From Poriferisulfidus sp963668445 (GTDB lineage: Bacteria > Pseudomonadota > Gammaproteobacteria > Poriferisulfidales > Poriferisulfidaceae), in NCBI GenBank assembly GCA_963668445.1, contig OY764335.1, forward strand, positions 1,054,001 to 1,118,000: a DNA stretch of 64,000 bases, in the 5' to 3' direction. This document shows, piece after piece, positions 26,432 to 34,504 of this stretch (position 1 is its first letter; each line of letters starts with the position of its first letter). The position numbers and the translations under genes are program-made. The notes below the pieces were generated by a model that searched no databases, was not told the DNA's origin, and saw only the letters and a program-made list of their open reading frames with translations.

Positions 26432-27627
26432 GGTATGTGCCGATCGATCACGACCGCCACCGGCACGTCCGCAGCGACGGCCACCGGCCCGGCCATGCCC
26501 AGCAGATCGCCGCTTTGAGGCTGCGCTTCGCCGCTGGCACTGAGACGTGCCAGCACATCGACTTCGGCAGCACTCGACAAGTTCATGCCCGGAGCCATCG
26601 CCGAGCGGTCGTCCAGCGTCACGTCCAGCGGCAGGTCGGCCGCCCGGCCGCGCCAAATCGCCAGCGGCATCGGCGGCCCCGCATGATGCCGCGCATAAAC
26701 GAACAGCACCGTCTCCGGGTCGAGGCTCTGCGCCAGTTCCGGATCGAGCGTGACCGACACTTTCAGGGACGGGCCTGCTGCCGTTGCCGGCGCGGAGGCG
26801 TCGGCTTCGCCGTCTGCCTCAGCAATCCAGGATTCGACCATGACACGCACCCCTTCCTCCTCGGGCGGCAGCACCGCGAGCAGCCGCTCCCAATAGGCCA
26901 CGGCCGTCTCCGTCTGCTGGCGCTGCCAGGCCGCCCAGCCCGCCAGCCACAAGGCTTTCTGATGATCGGGGTCGAGAGCAAGCGCCTGCGCCAGATAAGC
27001 GACGGCCGTCTCGGAAAACCAATCGCCTTCCGCCATGGCCATGGCATCCGCCAAAGATGCCAGCACCGAGGGATCGGAGCCGTCGCGCAATTCGTTGGCG
27101 CGCGCCCAAGCGGAGGCCGCCTCGTCGCCTCGGCCCTGCATGCGGTAGAAGCGGCCCAAATGCATCCAGGCCCCGACATCGTCCGGATGTTGCGCGGCGT
27201 GCGCGCGCAGCCGCTCATGCAGCATCTCGATTTGAGCGGCTTGGTCCGGTGTGCCGCTACGGCCCGCGAATTGCCGCAAGTCTTCGGACAGCAGAATGAT
27301 GTTGCCGCTCAGGACGAGCACGACGGCGACCAGCCCGATCGCCATGCCGCGCCGGTTGAAGGTGGCGCCGTCCGCCGGTGCGGACAGCGTTTGCGCATCG
27401 TCCAGCAGGCCACGGTCCAGTTCATTTTCGGCTTCGCCGTACAACTCCGGTGCCAGCCAGCCGATCTCGACGTCTTCCTGCAACTCGTCGCGCCGCATGC
27501 GGTACGCATCCTTCAGCAGGTCCGGCATGGGCCGGGCGGGAGGGCGCGCTTGCCGCAGCCACGGGTACAGCACGAAGCCCAACGCCACAAGCACCAGAGC
27601 CAAGCAGCCGAGCAGGAAGCCCCACAT
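26428..27627 (-). CDS. ccmI: Cytochrome c-type biogenesis protein CcmI
   Basis: CcmI holds apocytochrome c for haem ligation with CcmF and CcmH. The 399-residue protein has an N-terminal membrane segment (MWGFLLGCLALVLVALGFVLYP shortened here to its core), a second segment around residues 95-112, and a periplasmic TPR region with HPDDVGAWMHLGRFYRMQG and ALWLAGWAAWQRQQ. The C-terminal part is the family's beta-rich domain. Starts at an ATG sharing one base with the ccmH stop. Confidence 0.9.
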   Translation of the reverse strand: MWGFLLGCLALVLVALGFVLYPWLRQARPPARPMPDLLKDAYRMRRDELQEDVEIGWLAPELYGEAENELDRGLLDDAQTLSAPADGATFNRRGMAIGLVAVVLVLSGNIILLSEDLRQFAGRSGTPDQAAQIEMLHERLRAHAAQHPDDVGAWMHLGRFYRMQGRGDEAASAWARANELRDGSDPSVLASLADAMAMAEGDWFSETAVAYLAQALALDPDHQKALWLAGWAAWQRQQTETAVAYWERLLAVLPPEEEGVRVMVESWIAEADGEADASAPATAAGPSLKVSVTLDPELAQSLDPETVLFVYARHHAGPPMPLAIWRGRAADLPLDVTLDDRSAMAPGMNLSSAAEVDVLARLSASGEAQPQSGDLLGMAGPVAVAADVPVAVVIDRHIP

Positions 27628-28064
27628 CAGTCGCGTCCCTCGCCCAAAATATTCCGAAGCCGCCGCTGCTCGGTCTCCGACAAGCGGTTCGGCGCTTGCG
27701 CATGGCTGCGGCGGATCCGCCGCACCAGCAGCCCCGCAGCCAGCAGCAGCAGCAGGAACGGCCCGATCCACAGTGCGGCTGTGCGCCACGTCAGCGGCGG
27801 CCGGTACAGCACGAAATCGCCGTAGCGCGCTTGCAGATGGGCCAGTATCTGCGCGTCGCTCAATCCTTGATCCATCAAGGTCCGAACGCGGCGGCGCAAG
27901 TCGCCCGCCAGTTCGGCGCTGGAATCCGCCAGCGTCTGATTCTGGCAGACCAAGCAGCGTAGTTCGTACAGCAGTGCCCGGTACCGCTCGTCGTCCGGCG
28001 CCTCGGCGGCGAAGCAAACGCTACCGGCCAGCAGCCAGCAGCCGAGCAGGCGGACGGCATTCAT
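27627..28064 (-). CDS. ccmH: Cytochrome c-type biogenesis protein CcmH
   Basis: CcmH is the membrane thiol-disulfide protein that reduces apocytochrome c haem-binding cysteines. The 145-residue product has a signal peptide, the LRCLVCQNQTLADS motif with the redox pair Cys37 and Cys40, and a transmembrane segment (ALWIGPFLLLLLAAGLLV). This is the short form, without the TPR part, which is encoded separately as ccmI. It overlaps ccmG by ATGA. Confidence 0.96.
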   Translation of the reverse strand: MNAVRLLGCWLLAGSVCFAAEAPDDERYRALLYELRCLVCQNQTLADSSAELAGDLRRRVRTLMDQGLSDAQILAHLQARYGDFVLYRPPLTWRTAALWIGPFLLLLLAAGLLVRRIRRSHAQAPNRLSETEQRRLRNILGEGRD

Positions 28065-28579
28065 GAGCGCGACCCCCGGATGCGGGGCAGAATCTCTTCG
28101 CGCCAGGCGTCTTCGCTCAAGGCACCAATATGCTTGTAGCGGATGATGCCGTTCGCATCGATCAGGAAGGTTTCGGGGACTTTGTACACGCCGAGGTCGA
28201 TGCCCACGTCGCCGTGCGCATCGAAGATGCTGGCGCGATAGGGATTGCCGTGGGCTTGCAGCCAGCGGCGGGCATCCGCCCGCGCATCGCGATGGTTGAT
28301 GCCGTACAATGCGATCTGGCCGGACAGGCGCATCAGGAGCGCATGCTCCTCCAGGCAGGTCGTGCACCAACTGGCCCATACGTTCAGCAACGCCCATTCG
28401 CCGCGCAATTGCCCGGAATCGAAGAGCTGCTCCGGCGCGGCCAGCCGCTCGACCCGGAAGCTGGGCACCATGTGCCCAATCAGAGGCGAACTGACGCGCG
28501 ACGGGTCGCGGGTCAAGCCGACCGCCAGCACGACGATCAGCAGCCCGAAGAGCCCCGGAGCCAGCCAACTGCGCTTCAT
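28061..28579 (-). CDS. ccmG: Thiol:disulfide interchange protein CcmG/DsbE
   Basis: A membrane-anchored periplasmic thioredoxin-like protein that supplies electrons to cytochrome c maturation. The 172-residue protein has an N-terminal anchor (APGLFGLLIVVLAVGL), the active site LNVWASWCTTCLEEH (W-C-T-T-C) and the cis-proline region VYKVPETFLID. It overlaps ccmF and ccmH by ATGA. Confidence 0.96.
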   Translation of the reverse strand: MKRSWLAPGLFGLLIVVLAVGLTRDPSRVSSPLIGHMVPSFRVERLAAPEQLFDSGQLRGEWALLNVWASWCTTCLEEHALLMRLSGQIALYGINHRDARADARRWLQAHGNPYRASIFDAHGDVGIDLGVYKVPETFLIDANGIIRYKHIGALSEDAWREEILPRIRGSRS

Positions 28580-30534
28580 GGCCGCCTCGCGCTGCGGCGC
28601 ATGCGGTAGCGCCGGTCCGACAAGGCCAGCAGACCGCCGAAGGCCATTAGCAAGGCGCCGCCCCAGAGCCACTGGATGAACGGCTTGACGTATAGCCGCA
28701 CGCCCCAGCGGTCGCCGTCGGCTTGACGGCTGCCCAAAGCCGCATAGGCATCGCGCCATGGTGTGGAATGGATGGCAGCTTCGGTCATCGGCGCGGTCTG
28801 AACGCGGTAGACGCGCTTCTCCGGTCGCAATTCCGCCACGACCTGCCCGTCCTGCATGACGGTGAGGCGCCCCTGCTCGGCCACGTAGTTGGGCCCTTCG
28901 ACCTGCCGCACCCCATGGAACTCGAATTGGTGCGCGGCGAACGCCACCGTATCGCCGGGCTCCATCACCAGCTCCCGCTCGGTCGAGAAAGCGCTGGTCA
29001 GCGCGATGCCGAGCGCGACGATGCCCAAGCCGGAATGGGCGCAGGCCATGCCGATCATATGCCGCGGCAGGCGGCGCAGGCTGTAGAGGGCGTCCGTGCC
29101 GCGGCGCATGCGGGAAAACTGCCGCCATAGCGCCGTCCACACTCCGGCGACGCACCAGACTGCCAGCGCCACGGCGGCCATCGTGACCGCCGGCGCACGA
29201 TCGAACAGCGCCAGCGGCAACGCCAGACCCAGCGCCAGCGCCAGCATGCCGGGCACTTGCAAGCGCCGCAGCAGTTCGCGGGAACGCACCTTCTTCCAGC
29301 GTGCGACCGGGCCGGCCGCCGCGAACAGCAGCACCAGTAGCATCAACGGCACAAATACCGTATTGAAATACGGCGGACCGACCGACATGGACGGCAGGCC
29401 CAGCACATCCACGATCAACGGATACAAAGTACCCAGCAGAATGGCGAAGGTGGCAATCAGCAGCAGCACGTTGTTGAACAGCAGCAGGGTCTCGCGCGAA
29501 AGCAGTTCGAAATGCCCGGCGCTGCGAATGCGGTGCGCCCGCAACGCGTACAAGGTCAGTCCGCCGCCGGACACCAGTGCGAGGAAGGCCAGAATGAAGA
29601 CACCGCGCGCCGGATCGTTCGCGAAGGCATGCACCGACACCAGCACCCCGGAACGCACCAGGAAGGTGCCCAGCAGGCTTAGCGAGAAGGCCAAAAGCGA
29701 CAGTAGCACGGTCCAGCGCTTGAAAGCGTTGCGCTTTTCCGTGACCGCCAGCGAATGGATCAGCGCCGTGCCCGCCAGCCATGGCATGAACGAGGCGTTT
29801 TCGACCGGATCCCAGAACCACCAGCCGCCCCAGCCGAGTTCGTGGTAGGCCCACCAGCTGCCTAGGCCGATGCCCAAGGTCAGGAACATCCAGGCCGCCA
29901 CCACCCAAGGGCGCGTCCAGCGGGCCCATGCGGCGTGCAAGTCGCCGCTCCATAAGGCCGCAATGGCGAACGCGAAGGCGACCGAGAAGCCCACATAGCC
30001 CATGTACAGCATGGGCGGATGGATGACGAGGCCCGGATCCTGCAGCAGCGGATTCAGGTCGCTGCCTTGCAAGGCCGGCGGCACCAGCCGGTCGAACGGA
30101 TTGGACGTCGCCAGCATGAAGGCCAGGAAGCCCAAGCTCACGAAGCCCAGTGTCGCCACGACGCGGGCGCGGAATCGCATCGGCAGCTGGCGGCTCAGCG
30201 CCACCACGGCGACCGTCCAGCCGGCCAGCACCAGCGCCCACAGCAGCAGGGAGCCCTCGTGCGCGCCCCACACGCCGGAAATGCGGTACGCCAGCGGCAG
30301 GTCGAGATTGGAATTGCCGGCGACGTAGCGCACCGAGAAGTCATGCGCCACGAACGCCCACGTCAGGGCCGCATACGCGAGCAGCACCAGCAGCGCATGG
30401 CCAAGCGCCAGCGACAAGGCGCTACGCATGAGGATCGGATCGTTGCGCGCCGCGCCGACGGCCGGCAGAATCGTCTGCAGCCCGGCCAGCACGCAGGCCA
30501 GAATCAAGGCGACATGCCCGAGCGCCGGAATCAC
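28576..30534 (-). CDS. ccmF: Haem lyase CcmF
   Basis: CcmF, with CcmH and CcmI, ligates haem from CcmE to apocytochromes c. The 652-residue protein has many transmembrane segments and the WWD haem-handling motif GWGGWWFWDPVENASFMPWL. The N-terminal VWGAHEGSLLLW segment is also typical. It overlaps ccmE and ccmG by ATGA. Confidence 0.97.
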   Translation of the reverse strand: MIPALGHVALILACVLAGLQTILPAVGAARNDPILMRSALSLALGHALLVLLAYAALTWAFVAHDFSVRYVAGNSNLDLPLAYRISGVWGAHEGSLLLWALVLAGWTVAVVALSRQLPMRFRARVVATLGFVSLGFLAFMLATSNPFDRLVPPALQGSDLNPLLQDPGLVIHPPMLYMGYVGFSVAFAFAIAALWSGDLHAAWARWTRPWVVAAWMFLTLGIGLGSWWAYHELGWGGWWFWDPVENASFMPWLAGTALIHSLAVTEKRNAFKRWTVLLSLLAFSLSLLGTFLVRSGVLVSVHAFANDPARGVFILAFLALVSGGGLTLYALRAHRIRSAGHFELLSRETLLLFNNVLLLIATFAILLGTLYPLIVDVLGLPSMSVGPPYFNTVFVPLMLLVLLFAAAGPVARWKKVRSRELLRRLQVPGMLALALGLALPLALFDRAPAVTMAAVALAVWCVAGVWTALWRQFSRMRRGTDALYSLRRLPRHMIGMACAHSGLGIVALGIALTSAFSTERELVMEPGDTVAFAAHQFEFHGVRQVEGPNYVAEQGRLTVMQDGQVVAELRPEKRVYRVQTAPMTEAAIHSTPWRDAYAALGSRQADGDRWGVRLYVKPFIQWLWGGALLMAFGGLLALSDRRYRMRRSARRP

Positions 30535-30980
30535 CAGGCAATCCCGAGCGGTCTGCTCTTTGCCTCGCCCAAAGCTTTCGCGACTTCCGGCGGCATGTAG
30601 TTTTCGTCATGCTTGGCCAGCACTTCCTGCGCCACGAACACGCCGGAGGCATCCAGAGATCCCAGCGCGACGATGCCCTGCCCTTCGCGGAACAGATCCG
30701 GCAGCAGCCCCCGGTAGCGCACTGGCAGCGTATGCGCGTGGTCCGTCAAGGCGAAGCTGACGGCCAAGGAATCTTCGCCCTGCGCCACGCTGCCCTCCAC
30801 GACCAGCCCGCCCAGACGGAAAGCGGCGTGCGGCGCGATCGTGCCCTCCGCCACTTGCGACGGAGTGTAGAAGTACAGCAGGTTCTGCTGGAAGGCGTAC
30901 AGCATCAGGCCGACGCCGGCCCCCACGCCGGCCACGACGGCGACGGCCAGCCACAGGCGGCGGGTCTGCTGCGCGTTCAT
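30531..30980 (-). CDS. ccmE: Haem chaperone CcmE
   Basis: CcmE carries covalently bound haem in the periplasm. The 149-residue protein has an N-terminal anchor and an OB-fold; the haem-binding His124 and Tyr128 are in LAKHDENYMPPEV, the exact family motif. The start was placed at the ATG that overlaps the ccmD stop. Confidence 0.97.
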   Translation of the reverse strand: MNAQQTRRLWLAVAVVAGVGAGVGLMLYAFQQNLLYFYTPSQVAEGTIAPHAAFRLGGLVVEGSVAQGEDSLAVSFALTDHAHTLPVRYRGLLPDLFREGQGIVALGSLDASGVFVAQEVLAKHDENYMPPEVAKALGEAKSRPLGIAW

Positions 30981-31123
30981 TCGGGAGCGGGGATTTTGCC
31001 GCGCCGCCATTGCCGCCGGCGCAGCCACGGTGCGAGGGCGTTGGCCAGCAGCACCAGCGCGGTCAGGCCGTAGGCACTCCAAACATAGAACGCATAGCCG
31101 CCCATGTGCAGAAAGTCAGCCAT
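30977..31123 (-). CDS. ccmD: Haem exporter subunit CcmD
   Basis: A 48-residue single-pass membrane protein that helps release haem-loaded CcmE from the CcmABC complex. The sequence MADFLHMGGYAFYVWSAYG followed by a hydrophobic segment and a basic tail (RRRQWRRGK) is the CcmD pattern. It overlaps the ccmC end by 8 bp and the ccmE start by ATGA. Confidence 0.95.
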   Translation of the reverse strand: MADFLHMGGYAFYVWSAYGLTALVLLANALAPWLRRRQWRRGKIPAPE

Positions 31124-31853
31124 GCTGCAACTCCCGGGCCCATTGCCGGTCGGCTTCGCGCTCCAGCAGGCGCATCCGCAGGCGCGCCAGCAGCACGGTG
31201 GCGAAATACAGAAAGTACATGCCGCCCATGAACAGCAGCGGCCACAGCATGCTGGCATGCGCGGAAGGTGCGGAGAACTTGGCCACCGTCGCCCCTTGGT
31301 GCAGCGTGTTCCACCACTCCACGGAATAGTGGACGATCGGGACGTTGACCACGCCGGCCAGCGCCAGCACTGCGGCGACGCGCGCGGCCTTGCGCGGGTT
31401 GGCGATGGCGTTGTGCAGGCCCAGCACGCCGAGGTACAGGAACAGCAGGATCAGTTCCGACACCAGCCGCGCATCGCCCCATTGCCACCAGGTGCCCCAC
31501 ATCGGCTTGCCCCACAGCATTCCGGTCGCCAGCGCCAGCGCCGTGAAGGAAGCACCCAGCACGGCGCATTCGTAGACGGCGATCTCGGCGAGCTTCACGC
31601 GCCAGACGAGCGCCACAGCGCCGGCGCCGGCCATGGCGACATAGACGAACAGCGACAGCCATGCGGCCGGCACATGCACGTAGATGATGCGGTACGCCTC
31701 GCCCTGCTGATAGTCGGGCGGCGCAAGCCGCAAGCCCCAGTACAGGCCCACGGCGAAGCCCAGCGCGGTCAGCGCCGACAGCCACGGCATCCAAGCCCCG
31801 GCAATGGCGTAGAACTGCTGGGGCGAAGCGAGAAAGGCGAAGCGCTGGAACAT
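31116..31853 (-). CDS. ccmC: Haem exporter membrane protein CcmC
   Basis: CcmC presents haem to CcmE. The 245-residue protein has about six transmembrane segments, the tryptophan-rich motif GTWWQWGDARLVSELIL, and the HVPAAWLS and HYSVEWWNTLHQG histidine segments. A 21-bp A-rich gap separates it from ccmB, the only gap in the whole ccm-lol run. Confidence 0.97.
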   Translation of the reverse strand: MFQRFAFLASPQQFYAIAGAWMPWLSALTALGFAVGLYWGLRLAPPDYQQGEAYRIIYVHVPAAWLSLFVYVAMAGAGAVALVWRVKLAEIAVYECAVLGASFTALALATGMLWGKPMWGTWWQWGDARLVSELILLFLYLGVLGLHNAIANPRKAARVAAVLALAGVVNVPIVHYSVEWWNTLHQGATVAKFSAPSAHASMLWPLLFMGGMYFLYFATVLLARLRMRLLEREADRQWARELQHG

Positions 31854-31874
31854 TGCGGCCTATTTTAATTTTTT

Positions 31875-32546
31875 TTACTCTTGCCCGGCGCGCAGCGCCT
31901 CGGCGACCGCGAGCGGCGCCAGACTGAACGCCAGGCACGCGAGCCCGCCCAGCAGTGCCAAAGCGCCGCCGGCCGGCCGGCCCTCCAGCGCCGCATGCAC
32001 GGCACTCGAGCCGAACAGCAGCACGGGCACGTAGAACGGCAGCACGATCAGGGCCAGCAGCATGCCGCCGCGCGGCAGGCCGAGCGTCAGCGCCGCGCCC
32101 AACGCGCCGGTCCAGCACAGTACCGGGAGGCCCAGCGCCATGCTCGCCGGCAACATCCACAGCGCCTCGCCCCGCAGGCCGAACCAGGCGCCCAGAAGCG
32201 GGCTGAGCAGCACCAGCGGCAGCGACACCGCCAGCGCGTGCATCACCAGTTTCGCCAGCGCCAGCCAGCCGAGCGGCAGGCCGCACGTCATCCAAAGCTC
32301 GATGCCGCCTTCCTCGAGATCGGCGGCGAACAGGGCACCGGGCGTCAGCAGCGCCGCCAGCAGCGCCGTAATCCACAGCAGCGACGGCGCCAGCGCCGCC
32401 AACTGCGCCGACTCCGGCCCGATGCCGAGCGGGAACAGCAGCATCACCAGCGCATAGAACAGCAGCGGCTGCAGTTGCTGGCCGCGGCGGCGCCAGGCCA
32501 GCAGCGCTTCGCGGCGCAGCAAAGCGGCGAAGGCGCGGCCCATCAT
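31875..32546 (-). CDS. ccmB: Haem exporter membrane protein CcmB
   Basis: CcmB is a membrane subunit of the CcmABCD complex. The 223-residue protein has about six hydrophobic segments and the family start RAFAALLRREALLAWRRRGQ. Its first ATG overlaps the ccmA stop (ATGATG). It ends with TAA before an A/T-rich tract. Confidence 0.95.
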   Translation of the reverse strand: MMGRAFAALLRREALLAWRRRGQQLQPLLFYALVMLLFPLGIGPESAQLAALAPSLLWITALLAALLTPGALFAADLEEGGIELWMTCGLPLGWLALAKLVMHALAVSLPLVLLSPLLGAWFGLRGEALWMLPASMALGLPVLCWTGALGAALTLGLPRGGMLLALIVLPFYVPVLLFGSSAVHAALEGRPAGGALALLGGLACLAFSLAPLAVAEALRAGQE

Positions 32547-33145
32547 GCGCCCAGTTGCACGGTCGGCCCGGGCGGCAAGTCCGGCTCCGGGCGATGCGTC
32601 GCCATCACGACGGCCCCGCCGCGCCCGGTCTGGCGTTCGACCTGCATCCGGAACCAGTCCGTCGATGCGTCGTCCAGCGAAGTGAACGGCTCGTCCAGAA
32701 GCCATAGCCGGCGACGGCTGAATGCCAGACGCGCCAGCGCAATGCGCCGGATCTGCCCTTCCGACAATCGGCCCGCCCGGACATCCGCGAACCGTTCCAG
32801 CCCGGCCGCCACCAGCGCCGGGCGCGCCTCGCACGCGTCGTCGCCTTCCAGAGCCGCCATATAGGCGAGATTTTCCGCCGCGGTCAGATCGCCGCTGACG
32901 GCGGCCCGATGCCCCACCCATAAGATCAGCTCGGGGCCGTCGGCCCAGTGCAGGCGGCCCGCTTCGACCGGCGCCAATCCGGCCAGCATCCGCAACAGCG
33001 AGGTCTTGCCGCTGCCGTTGGAGCCGCGCACCTGCACGACCTGCCCGTCGGCGACGGCGAACGACAGGCCTTCGAACAGCGCCCGCCCGTCGCGGCGGCA
33101 GCCGAGCCGCTGCGCTTCAAGCATGGCGCCCTGCCGCTTTGACAT
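32543..33145 (-). CDS. ccmA: Haem exporter ATP-binding protein CcmA
   Basis: CcmA powers release of holo-CcmE from CcmC. The 200-residue ATPase has Walker A RGSNGSGKTSLLRMLAGL, the signature LSEGQIRRIALARL (Glu where LSSGQ is usual) and Walker B LWLLDEPFTSLD. It is the first gene of the ccm operon. An internal ATG at 33124 may be the true start because a CAGGG lies just before it. Its 5' end is about 30 bp from the divergent cytochrome gene. Confidence 0.95.
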   Translation of the reverse strand: MSKRQGAMLEAQRLGCRRDGRALFEGLSFAVADGQVVQVRGSNGSGKTSLLRMLAGLAPVEAGRLHWADGPELILWVGHRAAVSGDLTAAENLAYMAALEGDDACEARPALVAAGLERFADVRAGRLSEGQIRRIALARLAFSRRRLWLLDEPFTSLDDASTDWFRMQVERQTGRGGAVVMATHRPEPDLPPGPTVQLGA

Positions 33146-33177
33146 CAGCCGCGCTTGCCGGTAAAGTGGGCGCCATC

Positions 33178-33717
33178 ATGTGGAAAATCGGAGCCACCAC
33201 GGTCGCGGCCGTGCTGGTGGCACTCGGGTTTGCAGGTTCCATGGGCGCGTCTATGGTACTGGATGCCACCAACACCAGCGAATTCTGCACCTCCTGCCAC
33301 TCCATGCAGTGGAACCAGGCCGAGTGGATGGCCTCCACCCATTACCTCAACGCGGCGGGCGTGCGCGCCCAGTGCGCCGACTGCCATGTGCCGCAGGCGC
33401 TGCTGCCGAAGCTCGGCGCCAAACTGATCGCGGCGCGGGACGTGTGGGGCGAACTGACCGGCGTGATCGACACCGAAGGGAAGTTCGAGGCGCACCGCTG
33501 GGCGATGGCGAGCCGCGTCTGGGAGCGCATGGAGGCGAACGGCTCCCGCGAGTGCCGCAGCTGCCATGCGTACGATGCGATGGACCTGCAGGAGCAGGAT
33601 CGCACGGCCCGCAAGAAGCACCACAAGGCGCCGATGCGCGGCAAGACCTGCATCGAGTGCCACAAGGGCGTGGCGCACAAGATGCCGCGCCGCCCGAAGA
33701 CCGCGCAGTTGCACTAG
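33178..33717 (+). CDS. NapC/NirT-type tetrahaem cytochrome c
   Basis: A membrane-anchored quinol-oxidising cytochrome of the NapC/NirT group. The 179-residue protein has one N-terminal membrane helix and four C-x2-C-H haem sites: CTSCH (37-41), CADCH (65-69), CRSCH (125-129), CIECH (157-161). Conserved histidines and the IECHKGVAHKMP ending fit the family, which passes electrons from the quinol pool to periplasmic reductases or, in reverse, from donors to quinone. It lies just upstream of fccAB and divergent from ccmA. The partner here is not known; sulfide or thiosulfate metabolism is inferred from neighbours. Confidence 0.92.
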   Translation: MWKIGATTVAAVLVALGFAGSMGASMVLDATNTSEFCTSCHSMQWNQAEWMASTHYLNAAGVRAQCADCHVPQALLPKLGAKLIAARDVWGELTGVIDTEGKFEAHRWAMASRVWERMEANGSRECRSCHAYDAMDLQEQDRTARKKHHKAPMRGKTCIECHKGVAHKMPRRPKTAQLH

Positions 33718-33753
33718 ACGCCCGCGCCGGGGCCGCCTCCGCGCGCCGCCCTG

Positions 33754-33762
33754 TGCTATGAT
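33754..33762 (+). promoter_or_regulatory. Candidate extended -10 promoter for fccAB
   Basis: The sequence TGCTATGAT is an extended -10 element (TG-N-TATGAT). It lies between the tetrahaem cytochrome gene and fccA. No -35 consensus is present, as is common for extended -10 promoters. Confidence 0.4.
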
Positions 33763-33783
33763 ATCGGCAAGAGCATCCGCCGG

Positions 33784-33795
33784 GCCGGGCCCGGC
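33784..33795 (+). promoter_or_regulatory. GC palindrome in the fccA leader
   Basis: A perfect 12-bp palindrome GCCGGGCCCGGC is followed by TCTTT and then by an AGGAGGA ribosome site and the fccA ATG. It may be a weak terminator of the upstream gene, an attenuator, or an RNA hairpin stabilising the fcc message. Confidence 0.35.
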
Positions 33796-33819
33796 TCTTT
33801 GTCAGGAGGAAATCCCCCC

Positions 33820-34482
33820 ATGCAGTCGCAACTGACACGATTCGTACTGGTCGGCGCGCTGGCCCTGTCGCCGGTTCTGCATGCCGAGGACGCGGAGATG
33901 GCGTCCGTCGATATGCTGACGGGCGCGTGCGTCGCCTGCCACGGCCAAGGCGGCAACAGCGCCGGCCCGGCCATCCCCTCGCTGGCCAGCCTGCCGTCGG
34001 TCTACTTCATCGGCGCCATGCTGTCGTACAAGCATGTCGGCGATCTGGAGGCCGCCGAACAGGCCGTCGCCTCCGACCCTGCCCTTGAGGACGTGGTCGT
34101 CTTTCCCCGGAATGCCACCATCATGAACCGGCTCGCCGGCGGCTACACGCTGGCCGAAATCAAGGCGATGGCGCATTATTTCGAGGAGCTGGAGATGGCT
34201 CCGGCCGAACAGGGGTTCGACGAGGACATGGCACTGGAGGGCGAGGTCCTGCACGCCGACAACTGCGAGAAATGCCACGAAGACGGCGGCCGCTCCACCG
34301 AGGACGACATGGTGCCGCTGGCCGGGCAATGGCAGCAGTACCTCCACTACGCGCTCGACGACTTCCACGCCGGAGCCCGCGGGATGCCCAAAAAGATGAA
34401 GTCGCGGCTCAAGGAAGTGGTGGAGACCGGCGGCGAGGAGAACCTCGCGAACCTTATCCACTACTACGCCAGCCAGCAGTAA
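33820..34482 (+). CDS. fccA: Dihaem cytochrome c subunit of flavocytochrome c sulfide dehydrogenase
   Basis: The 220-residue periplasmic cytochrome has a signal peptide (FVLVGALALSPVLHA) and two class I haem domains with CVACH (37-41) and CEKCH (149-153). This cytochrome c4-like two-haem arrangement is that of FccA/SoxE-type proteins. It accepts electrons from the FAD subunit encoded 22 bp downstream. A strong ribosome site (AGGAGGA) precedes the ATG. Confidence 0.88.
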   Translation: MQSQLTRFVLVGALALSPVLHAEDAEMASVDMLTGACVACHGQGGNSAGPAIPSLASLPSVYFIGAMLSYKHVGDLEAAEQAVASDPALEDVVVFPRNATIMNRLAGGYTLAEIKAMAHYFEELEMAPAEQGFDEDMALEGEVLHADNCEKCHEDGGRSTEDDMVPLAGQWQQYLHYALDDFHAGARGMPKKMKSRLKEVVETGGEENLANLIHYYASQQ

Positions 34483-34504
34483 TTTGCGGAGGAGACAGAA
34501 CATC

